Source: Rhodococcus sp. IEGM 1379 (GTDB lineage Bacteria > Actinomycetota > Actinomycetes > Mycobacteriales > Mycobacteriaceae). Taken from it: a stretch of DNA of 64,000 nt. Shown piece after piece: positions 41,910 through 50,781 of this stretch. The stretch's first letter is position 1, and each line of letters begins with the position of its first letter. Position numbers and translations under genes: made by a program. The DNA lies in the NCBI RefSeq assembly GCF_030056815.1, contig NZ_JASHKR010000002.1, positions 186,001 to 250,000 of the forward strand, in the 5' to 3' direction. The notes under the pieces are model-generated. The model worked only from the letters and a program-made list of their open reading frames with translations. It did not search any database and was not told where the DNA came from.

Positions 41910-43778
41910 GTGACCGTTCCCTCTGTTGATTCCCCTGAAGATGCTGCCTTCGCAACTGCTGCCATGGCGGCTTTGCGTGAGTCGGGCCCTCTGAGTCTGG
42001 AACAGTGGGCGCTCGCGCTCGGAGAATTCGGATCGGTCGACGAGATTGCCGAAGTTCTCGAGCTCCTCGCCGATCCCATGGTGGGGTTTCTCTCCGGAGA
42101 CAAGTACGTCGCCCTGGATGCTCTCCTCGAAGGTCTGGTGTTCACGCACCGCCTGACTGATATCGAAATCTTCGCGGATGTGCTCGAAGCCAGCCCCGAT
42201 CTCGATCCGATCCTAGGTTTTGCCTACGGCACCGACGGATTGCGCGTCGTGGAAGTCGAATACGAGACGCAGCTGCTGAACGAGCGCGGTTTTGAATCGG
42301 CGGGCAGTCGCCGCGTCATACTTCTGCCGCCCGGCTCGCTCGCTGATTTCTCGGCTGGTGATCTGGTTGGACTTGCCGTCGAGGACGGGCAGTTGACGTT
42401 GCGTGCCGCCGAGGTCGAGGACGAGCCGGATCTTGCGCCTGTTCTCGGAAAGATATTTGCGGCTAATGGTGTGGAAGCACTGGATTCAGCGTCCTGGCAA
42501 CTTCTGATCGAAGATCCTGAACTGTTCACGGTTCCGAGCCCGCCGCTCGGTGAACTGTTCGAGGCAGCAGGGTACGAGCATCAGCGAGAGTTGCTTGCCG
42601 AACGCGGTTTCGACTTTATTGCCTATGGCGTACAACTCCGCACAGTGTCGGTTTCGGAGCAATACAGCCTTGGTCATGACGAAGCAGTAGCCGTCGTGGC
42701 ATTTGTGGATCTTGCTGATCGCGGCTATACCGACGCAGCCATCGACAACTTCGATATCCAGGACTGGGCGCGTAGACACATTGCCGCAGCACCCGATTCG
42801 TTTGTATCCCTTGCTGATCCAGGGGTTGCGGTCGCGGTCTTCGATCTGGGGTTCCGCAATCAAGACCCGGTGAGCGACATGATTCTCGAGGCTCTTGCCC
42901 TCGAATTGGCCGGGCAGGGGCCGCGTGCGCTGAAGCCGGCGGCCCATTGGCTGGCCGGTAAAGCTGCAGATCGACTCGGACGGGTTCTTGAAGCCGAAGC
43001 GCACTACGAGAGGTCGCTGGAGTGGGAAGCTGATTGGGGCCCAGCACTTTTCGAGTTGGCACAGTTCGCATCCGATCGCGGAGATGTGAATCGGGCATTG
43101 TCGCTGCTGGGTAGAATTGACGGCGGGACCCAAGAAGTCCTCCATGAGGTTCTGCAGGCATTCCTGCCAGTCGAGCACCTTGAACTGGGACGGAACGACA
43201 AGTGCTGGTGTGGATCCGGCCGTAAATACAAGGTCTGTCACCTGGGCAAGATCGACGAGTCGATTCTCGAGGACGGCCGCTGGTTGTACAAGAAGGTCTG
43301 CATGTTCGCCTTTGCCTCTGAATTTGCCGACAGGTTGGTCGAACTCGACAACCTGGCGAGCGTGAACCTGAGCGAAGATGCCCTGCGGAGCAGAACGATC
43401 TTCGAGGGTCCGGCACTGGACGTTGCCCTCTTCGAAGGTGGAATCTTTGCCGAATTCCTTGCCCGACGCAGTGAACTGCTGTCGGAGAAGGATCTCGCGA
43501 CTGCCACCGAGTGGCTGGGAACGCGGCGCTCGGTGTACGACGTGAACTCTGACGGAGCGATATTGGTCGATCGCCGCACGAGTGAAACCGTGACGGTCAC
43601 GGTGGGCGATTCAGCTGCGCCGGGCGATGTTCTCAGCGCTCGAATCTTGGTCGCCGGAACGACGACCCAGGCCGTCGGTGGCGTCGTACTCACCTCTGAT
43701 CAGCAGGTTGCGGATGTGCTCCAGGTTCTGGCTGCTGATGATATCGATCCCGTCGAGTTGGTGACCGTGTTGAGTTAG
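41910..43778 (+). CDS. SEC-C motif protein, tandem paralogue 1
   Basis: A 622-residue cytoplasmic protein. The N-terminal 60 residues look like a winged helix (AMAALRESGPLSLEQWALALGEFG). A large middle region follows, with helix pairs suggestive of TPR (HWLAGKAADRLGRVLEAEAHYERSLEWEADWGPALFELAQFAS) around residues 350-400. The zinc-binding SEC-C motif RNDKCWCGSGRKYKVCHLGK lies near 430, and about 190 residues with no recognised domain follow. SEC-C is the C-terminal tail of SecA, used for SecB or ribosome contact. Function unknown. GTG 41910. The next paralogue starts 90 bp later. Confidence 0.85.
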   Translation: MTVPSVDSPEDAAFATAAMAALRESGPLSLEQWALALGEFGSVDEIAEVLELLADPMVGFLSGDKYVALDALLEGLVFTHRLTDIEIFADVLEASPDLDPILGFAYGTDGLRVVEVEYETQLLNERGFESAGSRRVILLPPGSLADFSAGDLVGLAVEDGQLTLRAAEVEDEPDLAPVLGKIFAANGVEALDSASWQLLIEDPELFTVPSPPLGELFEAAGYEHQRELLAERGFDFIAYGVQLRTVSVSEQYSLGHDEAVAVVAFVDLADRGYTDAAIDNFDIQDWARRHIAAAPDSFVSLADPGVAVAVFDLGFRNQDPVSDMILEALALELAGQGPRALKPAAHWLAGKAADRLGRVLEAEAHYERSLEWEADWGPALFELAQFASDRGDVNRALSLLGRIDGGTQEVLHEVLQAFLPVEHLELGRNDKCWCGSGRKYKVCHLGKIDESILEDGRWLYKKVCMFAFASEFADRLVELDNLASVNLSEDALRSRTIFEGPALDVALFEGGIFAEFLARRSELLSEKDLATATEWLGTRRSVYDVNSDGAILVDRRTSETVTVTVGDSAAPGDVLSARILVAGTTTQAVGGVVLTSDQQVADVLQVLAADDIDPVELVTVLS

Positions 43779-43868
43779 AGACCCTTTGGTCGTCGCTGTT
43801 CTGCACATCCTTCACTTCCGGCTGATGCTGTCTGACCCCGGAAGTGTCAACCCGTTAAAGTTGTATAG

Positions 43869-45794
43869 GTGACCGAACCGATGGATCCTAATGACTTGAT
43901 CGCCGAAGCTGCGATGGAGTTGTTGCGTCAGTATGGCCCTCAGACCGCGGCGGACTGGGGAAACTTGCTGGCAGAGGCCGGGCATGGCACGGCCGACGAC
44001 ATGACAGAGTTTGTGGAGTACGTCGAAGATCCACTGCTCGGCTATTTGAGCGGGGAGCGTTACGCCGCCCTCGACACGCTCTTCGAGCACCGAGTGCTCA
44101 CTCATAGGCTCACCGACGTCGAGATCAGCTCAGGCGTACTCGACGCCAATCCTGATCTAATGGTCCTGCGGGTCTTTCTCGACAGCTTCGAGGGAGTCGA
44201 GGACCGGGAGATGCGCGTCGTACATCGCGGTCTTGACGACGACATCTTTGCCGAACGCGGAATCGAAGACCCGAAGTTTCCGGCCGACGAAGGTTTCCTG
44301 CTGGCCTCCGACGCACTCTCCGAGTGCTCGGCCGGCGATTTGATCGGGCTTTTTGTCGCGGACCGTGAATTGACGTTGTGCACGATCTCCGAAGTACTTG
44401 ACCCCGCACCCAACTTCGGGGATGCACTCGGGGGCATCCTCAGCGAGACCGGTGCCGAAACCCTCGACGCGATTGTCTGGCAGTTGATGCTCGAGGATCC
44501 GTCGCTGTTCCGCCAGCCGGCCGCCCCCTTGGGCGAACTGCTCGACTCGGCCGGATACGTCCGAGACGGTGACTACGTCGCAATCGAAGGTTTCGATTTC
44601 GAGGCCTATCACCTGGCGAACCGCGCTCGGATGCTCGAGATTCGCGACAATCTGCATGCCGACGAAGCAGCAGCGGTCATCGCGCTCGTTGATCTGGTAT
44701 CGGCTGCGCATCTCGAGTTTCCCGAAGACACCTCGGGCATCGGTGATTGGGCACGCAAGCAGATCACGGAAAACCCTCAGATTTATGTGGGTATTGCCGA
44801 GCCTCCGGCAGCGGCGGCGGCCCTCGAATTGTTGTCCGAACTCGACGACCACGACGAGGTATTGCACGCGGTAGCCACAGCACTGGCAGACAAGGGGCCG
44901 CGTCGTGTCAAGCCCGCCGCGTACTGGCTCGCCGGTAAGGCAGCAGACAGTCTGGGCAAGATCATCGTCGCCGAGGCGTACTACGAAAGCGCGCTCGACC
45001 GCGATCCTGATTGGGTCCCAGCAATTTTCGATCTCGCACTTCTGGTTGCCGATCGCAGCGATGCGGCGAGGGCGCTGGCGTTGCTCGGTCGAATCGAAGG
45101 CGGCGAATCCGAAATTCTGCACGACGTCCTTGCGCGATATGCGCCGGTCGATCACCCCGATCTGGGTCGTAATGACAAGTGCTGGTGTGGATCTGGACGT
45201 AAGTACAAGGTTTGCCACCTGGGTAAGGCGGAAGTGACTTTCGACGACCGTGCAAACTGGCTGTACGTCAAGGCTCAGTTGTTCTCGCGCACGCCGGAGT
45301 ACTTCGACGAGGTATTCGACCTCGCCGAGGTCCGTGCGCAGCACTGGGATGACGAGGACGCGCTGACGCGTGCACTCGAAGGCGGATTGGCAGTCGACGC
45401 GGCACTATTCGACGGAAACATCTTCGAAGCGTTCATCGAGCGTCGCGGTGAACTACTGCCCGCCGACGAGTTGGAACTGGCGCAGCGGTGGTTGGAAGTG
45501 CCGCGGTCGGTGTACGAGGTTGTCTCGACGGTACCGGGTACGTCGCTGACGTTGAGTGATGTTCGTACCGGGGATGTTCACGACGTCGCAGACGAGTGGG
45601 GCAGTCTGAACCTCGAAGCCGGTGCACTGGTGTGCGCCCGGGTTCTGCCCGCCGGCACCACCACACGCACCTTTGGTGGTATCGAACCGATCGCAGCCGA
45701 AGACAAGGACGCATTGATCGCGTTGATCGACTCGTCGGACACGCAGCCGTGGCAGTTGGTCGAATTTCTCAGCGCTCGGTTCGCGACGCGGTAG
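43869..45794 (+). CDS. SEC-C motif protein, tandem paralogue 2
   Basis: A 641-residue paralogue of the previous gene, with the same order: N-terminal winged-helix-like segment (AMELLRQYGPQTAADWGNLLAEAG), shared THRLTDVEI stretch near residue 80, TPR-like region (YWLAGKAADSLGKIIVAEAYYESALDRDPDW), then SEC-C (RNDKCWCGSGRKYKVCHLGK) near 434 and the same unknown C-terminal module (LLPADELELAQRWLEVPRSVYEV). The start is GTG 43869, and a 92-bp gap with a perfect palindrome precedes the third copy. Codon use is like its neighbours, so the tandem array is not obviously foreign. Confidence 0.85.
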   Translation: MTEPMDPNDLIAEAAMELLRQYGPQTAADWGNLLAEAGHGTADDMTEFVEYVEDPLLGYLSGERYAALDTLFEHRVLTHRLTDVEISSGVLDANPDLMVLRVFLDSFEGVEDREMRVVHRGLDDDIFAERGIEDPKFPADEGFLLASDALSECSAGDLIGLFVADRELTLCTISEVLDPAPNFGDALGGILSETGAETLDAIVWQLMLEDPSLFRQPAAPLGELLDSAGYVRDGDYVAIEGFDFEAYHLANRARMLEIRDNLHADEAAAVIALVDLVSAAHLEFPEDTSGIGDWARKQITENPQIYVGIAEPPAAAAALELLSELDDHDEVLHAVATALADKGPRRVKPAAYWLAGKAADSLGKIIVAEAYYESALDRDPDWVPAIFDLALLVADRSDAARALALLGRIEGGESEILHDVLARYAPVDHPDLGRNDKCWCGSGRKYKVCHLGKAEVTFDDRANWLYVKAQLFSRTPEYFDEVFDLAEVRAQHWDDEDALTRALEGGLAVDAALFDGNIFEAFIERRGELLPADELELAQRWLEVPRSVYEVVSTVPGTSLTLSDVRTGDVHDVADEWGSLNLEAGALVCARVLPAGTTTRTFGGIEPIAAEDKDALIALIDSSDTQPWQLVEFLSARFATR

Positions 45795-45814
45795 AAGGTA
45801 CGTCTCGCCCATTT

Positions 45815-45858
45815 GCGCCTGTACTTTAGTACGCGATCGCGTACTAAAGTACAGGCGC
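45815..45858. repeat. Perfect 44-bp palindrome between SEC-C genes 2 and 3
   Basis: The sequence from 45815 to 45858 is a gap-free inverted repeat with 22-nt arms centred between 45836 and 45837 (centre ACGCGATCGCGT). It ends 28 bp before the ATG at 45887. There is no T-run, so it is not a standard terminator. Its perfect symmetry, together with a TACTTTAGTAC half-site on each side, suggests an operator or recombination site. It is the longest perfect palindrome I saw. Confidence 0.9.
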
Positions 45859-45886
45859 TGTCTGCTCCCGCGTTTACGATGTTCGC

Positions 45887-48352
45887 ATGGACGATGACTT
45901 CGAAGCCATCTCCGCGGCGGCACTGCAGATTCTTCGCGCGGAAGGTCCGCTCAGCGAGGATGCGCTCGCGTCGGCACTGGAAGATGCTGGATTCGGTGAC
46001 TCTGACGAAGTTCTCGAGTTTCTCGGCTATCTCGATGATCCGTTCGTCAACCAGTTGCCCGACGGCCGGTTTGTTGCCGTCGATACGGTCCTTGGCGGCC
46101 GGGTTCTGACGCACCGACTACGTGCGGAGGAGATCGCGGCCGACATTATGGATGCGGACGACGTCGACGCGCTGCTGATGCTTGCGTCAGACAGTGACCC
46201 GTTCGAGCTTCTCTTACCGGAGTTCGACCAGGAGATCCTCGAAGCTCGAGGCGTTGCTGCAGATGCGGATTGGCTCGGACAGACCGGACTGGTGTTCCCT
46301 CCCGGAACTTTTGCGGAGTTCGTGCCTGGCGACCTTGTTGCATTGGCTGTCGTAGACGGCAGTTTGACGCTCCGGCCCGCGCCGAAGGTAAAGAAGGTTC
46401 CGGCAGCCGTCGTTTCTCAGTTCGCCGCACTGGCCAAACGCGGTGAACTCTTCTACTTGGGCTCGGCGCTAGCGCAGTTGCTCGTTGATCGGCCGACGGC
46501 TTTTACACAACCGACTGCACCGCTTACCGAAATTATCGAGGCCGCAAGGTTGGATCGACACCACAACCTGGTGGCTCCTCGAGGTTTCGACTTTGCGCAG
46601 CATCAGGTGGACGCGCTGGCAGGTGGACTTATGGAGCGGCTCGAACTCGAACCTGAAGACGTAATCCCGGTTGTGATGTTGCTTGGGCTCGTAGAGGCAG
46701 TAGAACGTGGCAGTCGCGAAATCGACGTGCTATTTTCCGGGGACGCAGATGGTTTCGCCGGCCTGGCCGACGGCTATGTTGCAAATGCTGCCCTGACAGA
46801 AATGCTCTTCGAGCGTTTGTATGAACCAGCGCTCGTCGAGGAAGCTCTGGAAAAGCTGATCAGGAAAGGGCCCCGCGCAGTACGAGCTGCCGCGTATTGG
46901 ATGGCAGGTCGCTCTGCTGAGGAAGATGACCGGATCGCCGATGCGGAAGCACGTTTCGAGCAGGCGATTGTCGCTGACAGTGCCTTTGGTCCGGCACTGA
47001 TGGATCTCGCTCGTTATGCCTCCGATCGTGGTGATGCGGTTCGCGGACTTTCATTGCTTCGGCGTGCTGGCAACGGAGAGAGTCACGTCCTCTACGACGT
47101 GCTCGAACACTTTCAGCCGGTCGATCGACCAGGGTTGGGTCGCAACGACAAATGCTGGTGTGGATCGGGACGCAAATACAAGGTCTGTCACAGCGGCAAG
47201 GCCGATTTTTCGCTCAACGACCGTGCGCGGTGGTTGTATGAGAAGGCGAGAGTGCTTCTGTCAGAACCAGAATGGCTTGAGCTGAGGCTTGAGCTGGCTC
47301 AAGTTCGTGCGCAGCACTGGCCCGAGGGTATGGAGTCTTTGCTTCGCGCGATCGACGATCCGCTGGTCGACGATGTTGTCCTCTTCGAGTGTAGGGCGTT
47401 CGAAGAGTTCGTGGCGCAACGAGGTGAGCTTCTACCCGCGGACGAGTTGATGCTCGCCCAGCAATGGCTGATGGTCGAACGATCGGTGCACGAGGTCGAA
47501 GCCGTCCAACCCGGTGAGGGGTTGACGCTGCGTAATGTGCGGACTGGTGACCGGCATGAGGTGATCGAACGATTGGGGAGCAAGCAGTTTCGTGTTGGGA
47601 ACTTCGTGTGCGCAAGGGTGGTGTCGGTCGGCGATCAGATGCAATTCTTCGGTGGAATAGAACCGATTTCCGCTGCCGAACGTACAACGCTGATCGAATT
47701 GCTGGACACGGGCGCGGACCCGGCCGAATTGGTGGCCCGACTGAGCGCACGTTTTGCTCCGCCACGGATCGTCACCCGCGACGGCGAAGAAATGGTGGCG
47801 TGCTCTGCGGAATTCGAGATCGACGACCTCACCGGAATCCGCCGCAAGCTCAGTCGACGTTACGGCAAAGGTGCCAAAGACCACTGGACCTGGACGGTCG
47901 ATGGTGACGCTGTCAGTGCGAAGGTGAACGGCAGTTTCAGGATTGAAGACAAGATACTCGTTGTGGACGCGCTGAACGAGCGACGCTTCGAGACGATGCT
48001 CGAGGTAGTGCACGAGATTGCGCCTGGTTCGAAGAAGCTGAAGGAAGAGCGCAGCGCTGGAGGGAATATGCGCGGTGCTGTCACCAAGGCTCAGAGCGCT
48101 GTGACCAAGGTTTCAGTTCCCAGTGATCTGGAGGACCCGGAAATAGTCGCCGTAATGGATGACTACATCCGCAAGTACGAGCGCACGTGGCTCGACGATT
48201 CGATCCCGGCTCTCGAAGGACTCACACCACGACAAGCCGCGGCAGATCCGACGCGACGTGATGATCTTGTCCGCCTGCTCAATTCATTTCCGCAAGAAGA
48301 ACGGCCTGGTGCGATGAGTGTTCGGAGGCTGAAGGACAGGTTGGGCCTGTGA
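45887..48352 (+). CDS. SEC-C motif protein, tandem paralogue 3 with C-terminal extension
   Basis: An 821-residue paralogue. Residues 1-620 follow the other two: winged-helix-like start (AALQILRAEGPLSEDALASALEDAG), THRLRAEEI, TPR-like pair (YWMAGRSAEEDDRIADAEARFEQAI), SEC-C (RNDKCWCGSGRKYKVCHSGK) near 419, and the same C-terminal module. It then adds about 190 residues: a beta-rich unit (HWTWTVDGDAVSAKVNGSFR), a linker, and a terminal motif PALEGLTPRQAAADPTRRDD. GLTPR-x-AA-x-DP motifs occur at the ends of other SEC-C or zinc-motif proteins. ATG 45887; the 44-bp palindrome is upstream and a 20-bp hairpin terminator overlaps its stop. Confidence 0.85.
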   Translation: MDDDFEAISAAALQILRAEGPLSEDALASALEDAGFGDSDEVLEFLGYLDDPFVNQLPDGRFVAVDTVLGGRVLTHRLRAEEIAADIMDADDVDALLMLASDSDPFELLLPEFDQEILEARGVAADADWLGQTGLVFPPGTFAEFVPGDLVALAVVDGSLTLRPAPKVKKVPAAVVSQFAALAKRGELFYLGSALAQLLVDRPTAFTQPTAPLTEIIEAARLDRHHNLVAPRGFDFAQHQVDALAGGLMERLELEPEDVIPVVMLLGLVEAVERGSREIDVLFSGDADGFAGLADGYVANAALTEMLFERLYEPALVEEALEKLIRKGPRAVRAAAYWMAGRSAEEDDRIADAEARFEQAIVADSAFGPALMDLARYASDRGDAVRGLSLLRRAGNGESHVLYDVLEHFQPVDRPGLGRNDKCWCGSGRKYKVCHSGKADFSLNDRARWLYEKARVLLSEPEWLELRLELAQVRAQHWPEGMESLLRAIDDPLVDDVVLFECRAFEEFVAQRGELLPADELMLAQQWLMVERSVHEVEAVQPGEGLTLRNVRTGDRHEVIERLGSKQFRVGNFVCARVVSVGDQMQFFGGIEPISAAERTTLIELLDTGADPAELVARLSARFAPPRIVTRDGEEMVACSAEFEIDDLTGIRRKLSRRYGKGAKDHWTWTVDGDAVSAKVNGSFRIEDKILVVDALNERRFETMLEVVHEIAPGSKKLKEERSAGGNMRGAVTKAQSAVTKVSVPSDLEDPEIVAVMDDYIRKYERTWLDDSIPALEGLTPRQAAADPTRRDDLVRLLNSFPQEERPGAMSVRRLKDRLGL

Positions 48353-48391
48353 GCCGTTTTGGTAGTGGCAGCTACCAAAACGGCTCACAGG
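48346..48391. terminator. 20-bp hairpin terminator between SEC-C gene 3 and ALDH gene
   Basis: The arms 48346-48365 and 48372-48391 are perfectly complementary over 20 bp with a 6-nt loop. The left arm contains the stop codon of the SEC-C gene. It stands between converging genes and can terminate both; a run of four T lies inside the stem rather than after it. Confidence 0.75.
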
Positions 48392-48401
48392 GGCTATGCC
48401 C

Positions 48402-49832
48402 CTACGGCGTAACCTGAGCCAACATCATCTGCGCGAATCCGTCGCCATAAGGCGGCAGCATTCCCCACTCGCCGCGCGGATCATGTGCTGCGGCTTCGAG
48501 TACCGTCCGGGCATGGCTGAACTCGAGGAAGCCTTCGCGCCCGTGGTAGTGCCCCATGCCTGAAGCTCCGACGCCGCCGAAGGGTGCGTCCGAGAGGCCC
48601 GGGTGTGCCAGTGCGTCGTTGATCGTGACTCCGCCGGAAATGGTGCGATCGAGTACCGATTCCTTCTCGTCGAGATCGGTGCCGAAGTAGTACAGCGCCA
48701 ACGGCTTCGGGCGCGAGTTGATGTCGTCGACCACGGCGTCGAGTTCGTCGTACGACAGGATCACAACGGCCGGTCCGAAGATCTCTTCCTTCATGATCGG
48801 GGCGTCTGTCGGGGGATCAACGACGATGCGCAACGGGCGTCGGCGCGTATCGGCTGAAAGTTCTTCATCGGGAACGGTAATGATGCGGGCGCCGCGCTCG
48901 GCTGCGTCCGCGATGTATCCCTCGATGCGGGCAAGATGACGATCATTGACGATGGACACCATGTCGGTGTTGTCGGCGACGGTGGGGAAGAGGCCGGTGA
49001 ACGAATTGGTGAACGCGGTGATGAAGCGGTCGGTGCTCTCACGCGGAACGTAGATGAGGTCGGGGGAGACGCAGATCTGTCCGGCGTTGGTGGACTTGGC
49101 GATCGCGAGTCTGTATGCAGCCTCCTCGAAATCGGCGCTCTTACTCAGAACGCTCGGCGACTTTCCGCCCAGTTCAAGGGTGACCGGCACCAGATTCTTT
49201 GCGGCATTTGCCATTACCAGTTTTCCGACCGTGGTGCTTCCGGTGAACACCAAGTGGTCGAAGGGAAGTGACGTGAGCTGATCGGCTACGTCGGGTCCGC
49301 CTGTGACTACGGCGATTTCGAGTGGGTCAAGGGTGCGTGCGGCGGCTTCGGCCAACACTGCAGCGGTGTGGGGAACGATTTCGGAGGGCTTGAGTACTGC
49401 GCGGTTGCCGGCGCCGAGAGCGCATGCCAGCGGGCTGAGGAGAGTGAAGAGCGGTGCGTTCCACGTACCGATGATGCCGATGGAGCCCTTGGGCTGGTAC
49501 CGGACGTAGGACGTGGCGCCCAGTTGATCCTGAAGCTCGCCGGTGGTTCGCGGCGAATGAATCATCCAGTCTTCGAGGGAATCTCGCACGTGCTTGAGTG
49601 AAACCATTGATCCCAGAATGTCATTCATGACCGAGTAAGCGGGAAGTCGGCCACCGAAGTCTTCGTTCATGGCTTCGGTCAGATCTTTATGGTTTGCCAC
49701 GAGTAGGTCGATCACTCGCTGGATGCGCTCGCGTCGTTGCGCTGCGGTCGGCGCTCCTGCCGCTCGGATTGCGGTCTGTTGTGCGTGCAGGATCTGGGCA
49801 AGGTCAGTGGTAACTGCGGCGTCGGTGCTCAT
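48402..49832 (-). CDS. Aldehyde dehydrogenase family (coniferyl-aldehyde-type)
   Basis: A 476-residue NAD(P)-dependent aldehyde dehydrogenase. The catalytic Cys lies in NAGQICVSPD near residue 270, the general base Glu in LELGGKSP near 238, and the cofactor turn is FTGSTTVGKLV. The C-terminal DAPFGGVGASGMGHYHGREGFLEFS pattern is that of the coniferyl-aldehyde or fatty-aldehyde subgroup. It oxidises an aldehyde to an acid in the cytoplasm. ATG 49832 is chosen: GAGGAG is 5-6 nt upstream, whereas the GTG two codons earlier is too close. Confidence 0.9.
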   Translation of the reverse strand: MSTDAAVTTDLAQILHAQQTAIRAAGAPTAAQRRERIQRVIDLLVANHKDLTEAMNEDFGGRLPAYSVMNDILGSMVSLKHVRDSLEDWMIHSPRTTGELQDQLGATSYVRYQPKGSIGIIGTWNAPLFTLLSPLACALGAGNRAVLKPSEIVPHTAAVLAEAAARTLDPLEIAVVTGGPDVADQLTSLPFDHLVFTGSTTVGKLVMANAAKNLVPVTLELGGKSPSVLSKSADFEEAAYRLAIAKSTNAGQICVSPDLIYVPRESTDRFITAFTNSFTGLFPTVADNTDMVSIVNDRHLARIEGYIADAAERGARIITVPDEELSADTRRRPLRIVVDPPTDAPIMKEEIFGPAVVILSYDELDAVVDDINSRPKPLALYYFGTDLDEKESVLDRTISGGVTINDALAHPGLSDAPFGGVGASGMGHYHGREGFLEFSHARTVLEAAAHDPRGEWGMLPPYGDGFAQMMLAQVTP

Positions 49833-49941
49833 GGGCACTCCTCATAGTGGCGAAGTATTGATCGAAAGCTATCGACGCCAGAGCGACAGGTGTCGGGTCC
49901 GTCTCGTTGACCGGGACGGATCTACTTGGTAAAGAAGATGC

Positions 49942-50739
49942 ATGTCGAAGACGCAGGTAGATGGGAATTCGGTAGTCACTTCGGTCGACGAGGCAGCGGG
50001 ACTCGGATTCTTGACGCTGGATCGGCCGGCGCGCCGTAATCCGCTGTCTGTGGTGACCATGAGTGATGTCACCACAGCGCTTCTCGAGCTGTCCGCCGAC
50101 GAAAGAGTGCGTGTGGTGATCGTGCGCGCCGAAGGGCCGGTGTTCTCGGCCGGCCACGATCTGGCGGAGATGATCGGCCGCACTCTCGACGAGGAGCGCG
50201 CAATCTTCGACGGGTGTACCGAGATGATGGAGACGGTGCAGGCGATCCCGCAACCGGTGATCGCCGCTGTGCAGGGGCCGGCCATTGCGGCGGGTTGCCA
50301 GTTGGCGGCGTCGTGCGACCTCGTCGTTGCTGCGTCGACGGCTGTCTTCGGGACTCCCGGCGTGAAGATCGGACTCTTCTGCTCCACGCCGATGGTGGCG
50401 CTGAGCCGGGCAGTAGGCCGTAAACGAGCGATGCAGATGCTGCTGACGGGTCAGACCATCGACGCCGATACTGCGGCGGAGTGGGGACTGGTCAACTTTG
50501 TCGTCGACGCAGCAGACCTCGGTCGGGAGGTGCGGGACCTGGCCGCAAAGATTACGACGGCCAGCCCGTTGACCGTTCGGATCGGCAAGCAGGCATTTTA
50601 CCGTCAGATCGATCTACCGCAGGCGCAGGCGTACGAGGCGATGGCCGAAACAATGGCTACTAATGCGGTGACCTGTGATGCTCAGGAAGGTATGGCGGCA
50701 TTTGTGGAGAAGCGGGCCCCGGAGTGGCAGAACAAATAG
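49942..50739 (+). CDS. Enoyl-CoA hydratase/isomerase family protein
   Basis: A 265-residue crotonase-fold protein of normal length. The oxyanion-hole segment SAGHDLAEM is near residue 70 and the second, IAAGCQLAASCDL, near 115, with SPLTVRIGKQAF near the C-terminus. Of the usual catalytic Glu pair, one position carries Cys or Pro (FGTPGVKIGLFCS), as in family members that are not true hydratases, so the reaction is uncertain. It starts the catabolic gene set that continues to 59.3 kb. Confidence 0.85.
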   Translation: MSKTQVDGNSVVTSVDEAAGLGFLTLDRPARRNPLSVVTMSDVTTALLELSADERVRVVIVRAEGPVFSAGHDLAEMIGRTLDEERAIFDGCTEMMETVQAIPQPVIAAVQGPAIAAGCQLAASCDLVVAASTAVFGTPGVKIGLFCSTPMVALSRAVGRKRAMQMLLTGQTIDADTAAEWGLVNFVVDAADLGREVRDLAAKITTASPLTVRIGKQAFYRQIDLPQAQAYEAMAETMATNAVTCDAQEGMAAFVEKRAPEWQNK

Positions 50740-50781
50740 GTCCCCCTTTCGTATTAGTTGGACGTCCTATAATCTTTGCCC

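Noticed and set aside
48346-48391. Hairpin as a mobile-element terminal repeat
   Set aside because: It stands between converging genes, contains a stop codon and has a 6-nt loop, which fits a terminator; no transposase is nearby.
50755-50775. GGACGTCC with flanking AT-rich arms as a TetR operator before the ligase gene
   Set aside because: Only eight bases are symmetrical; the flanks do not pair, and the TATAAT alone is more likely a promoter element.
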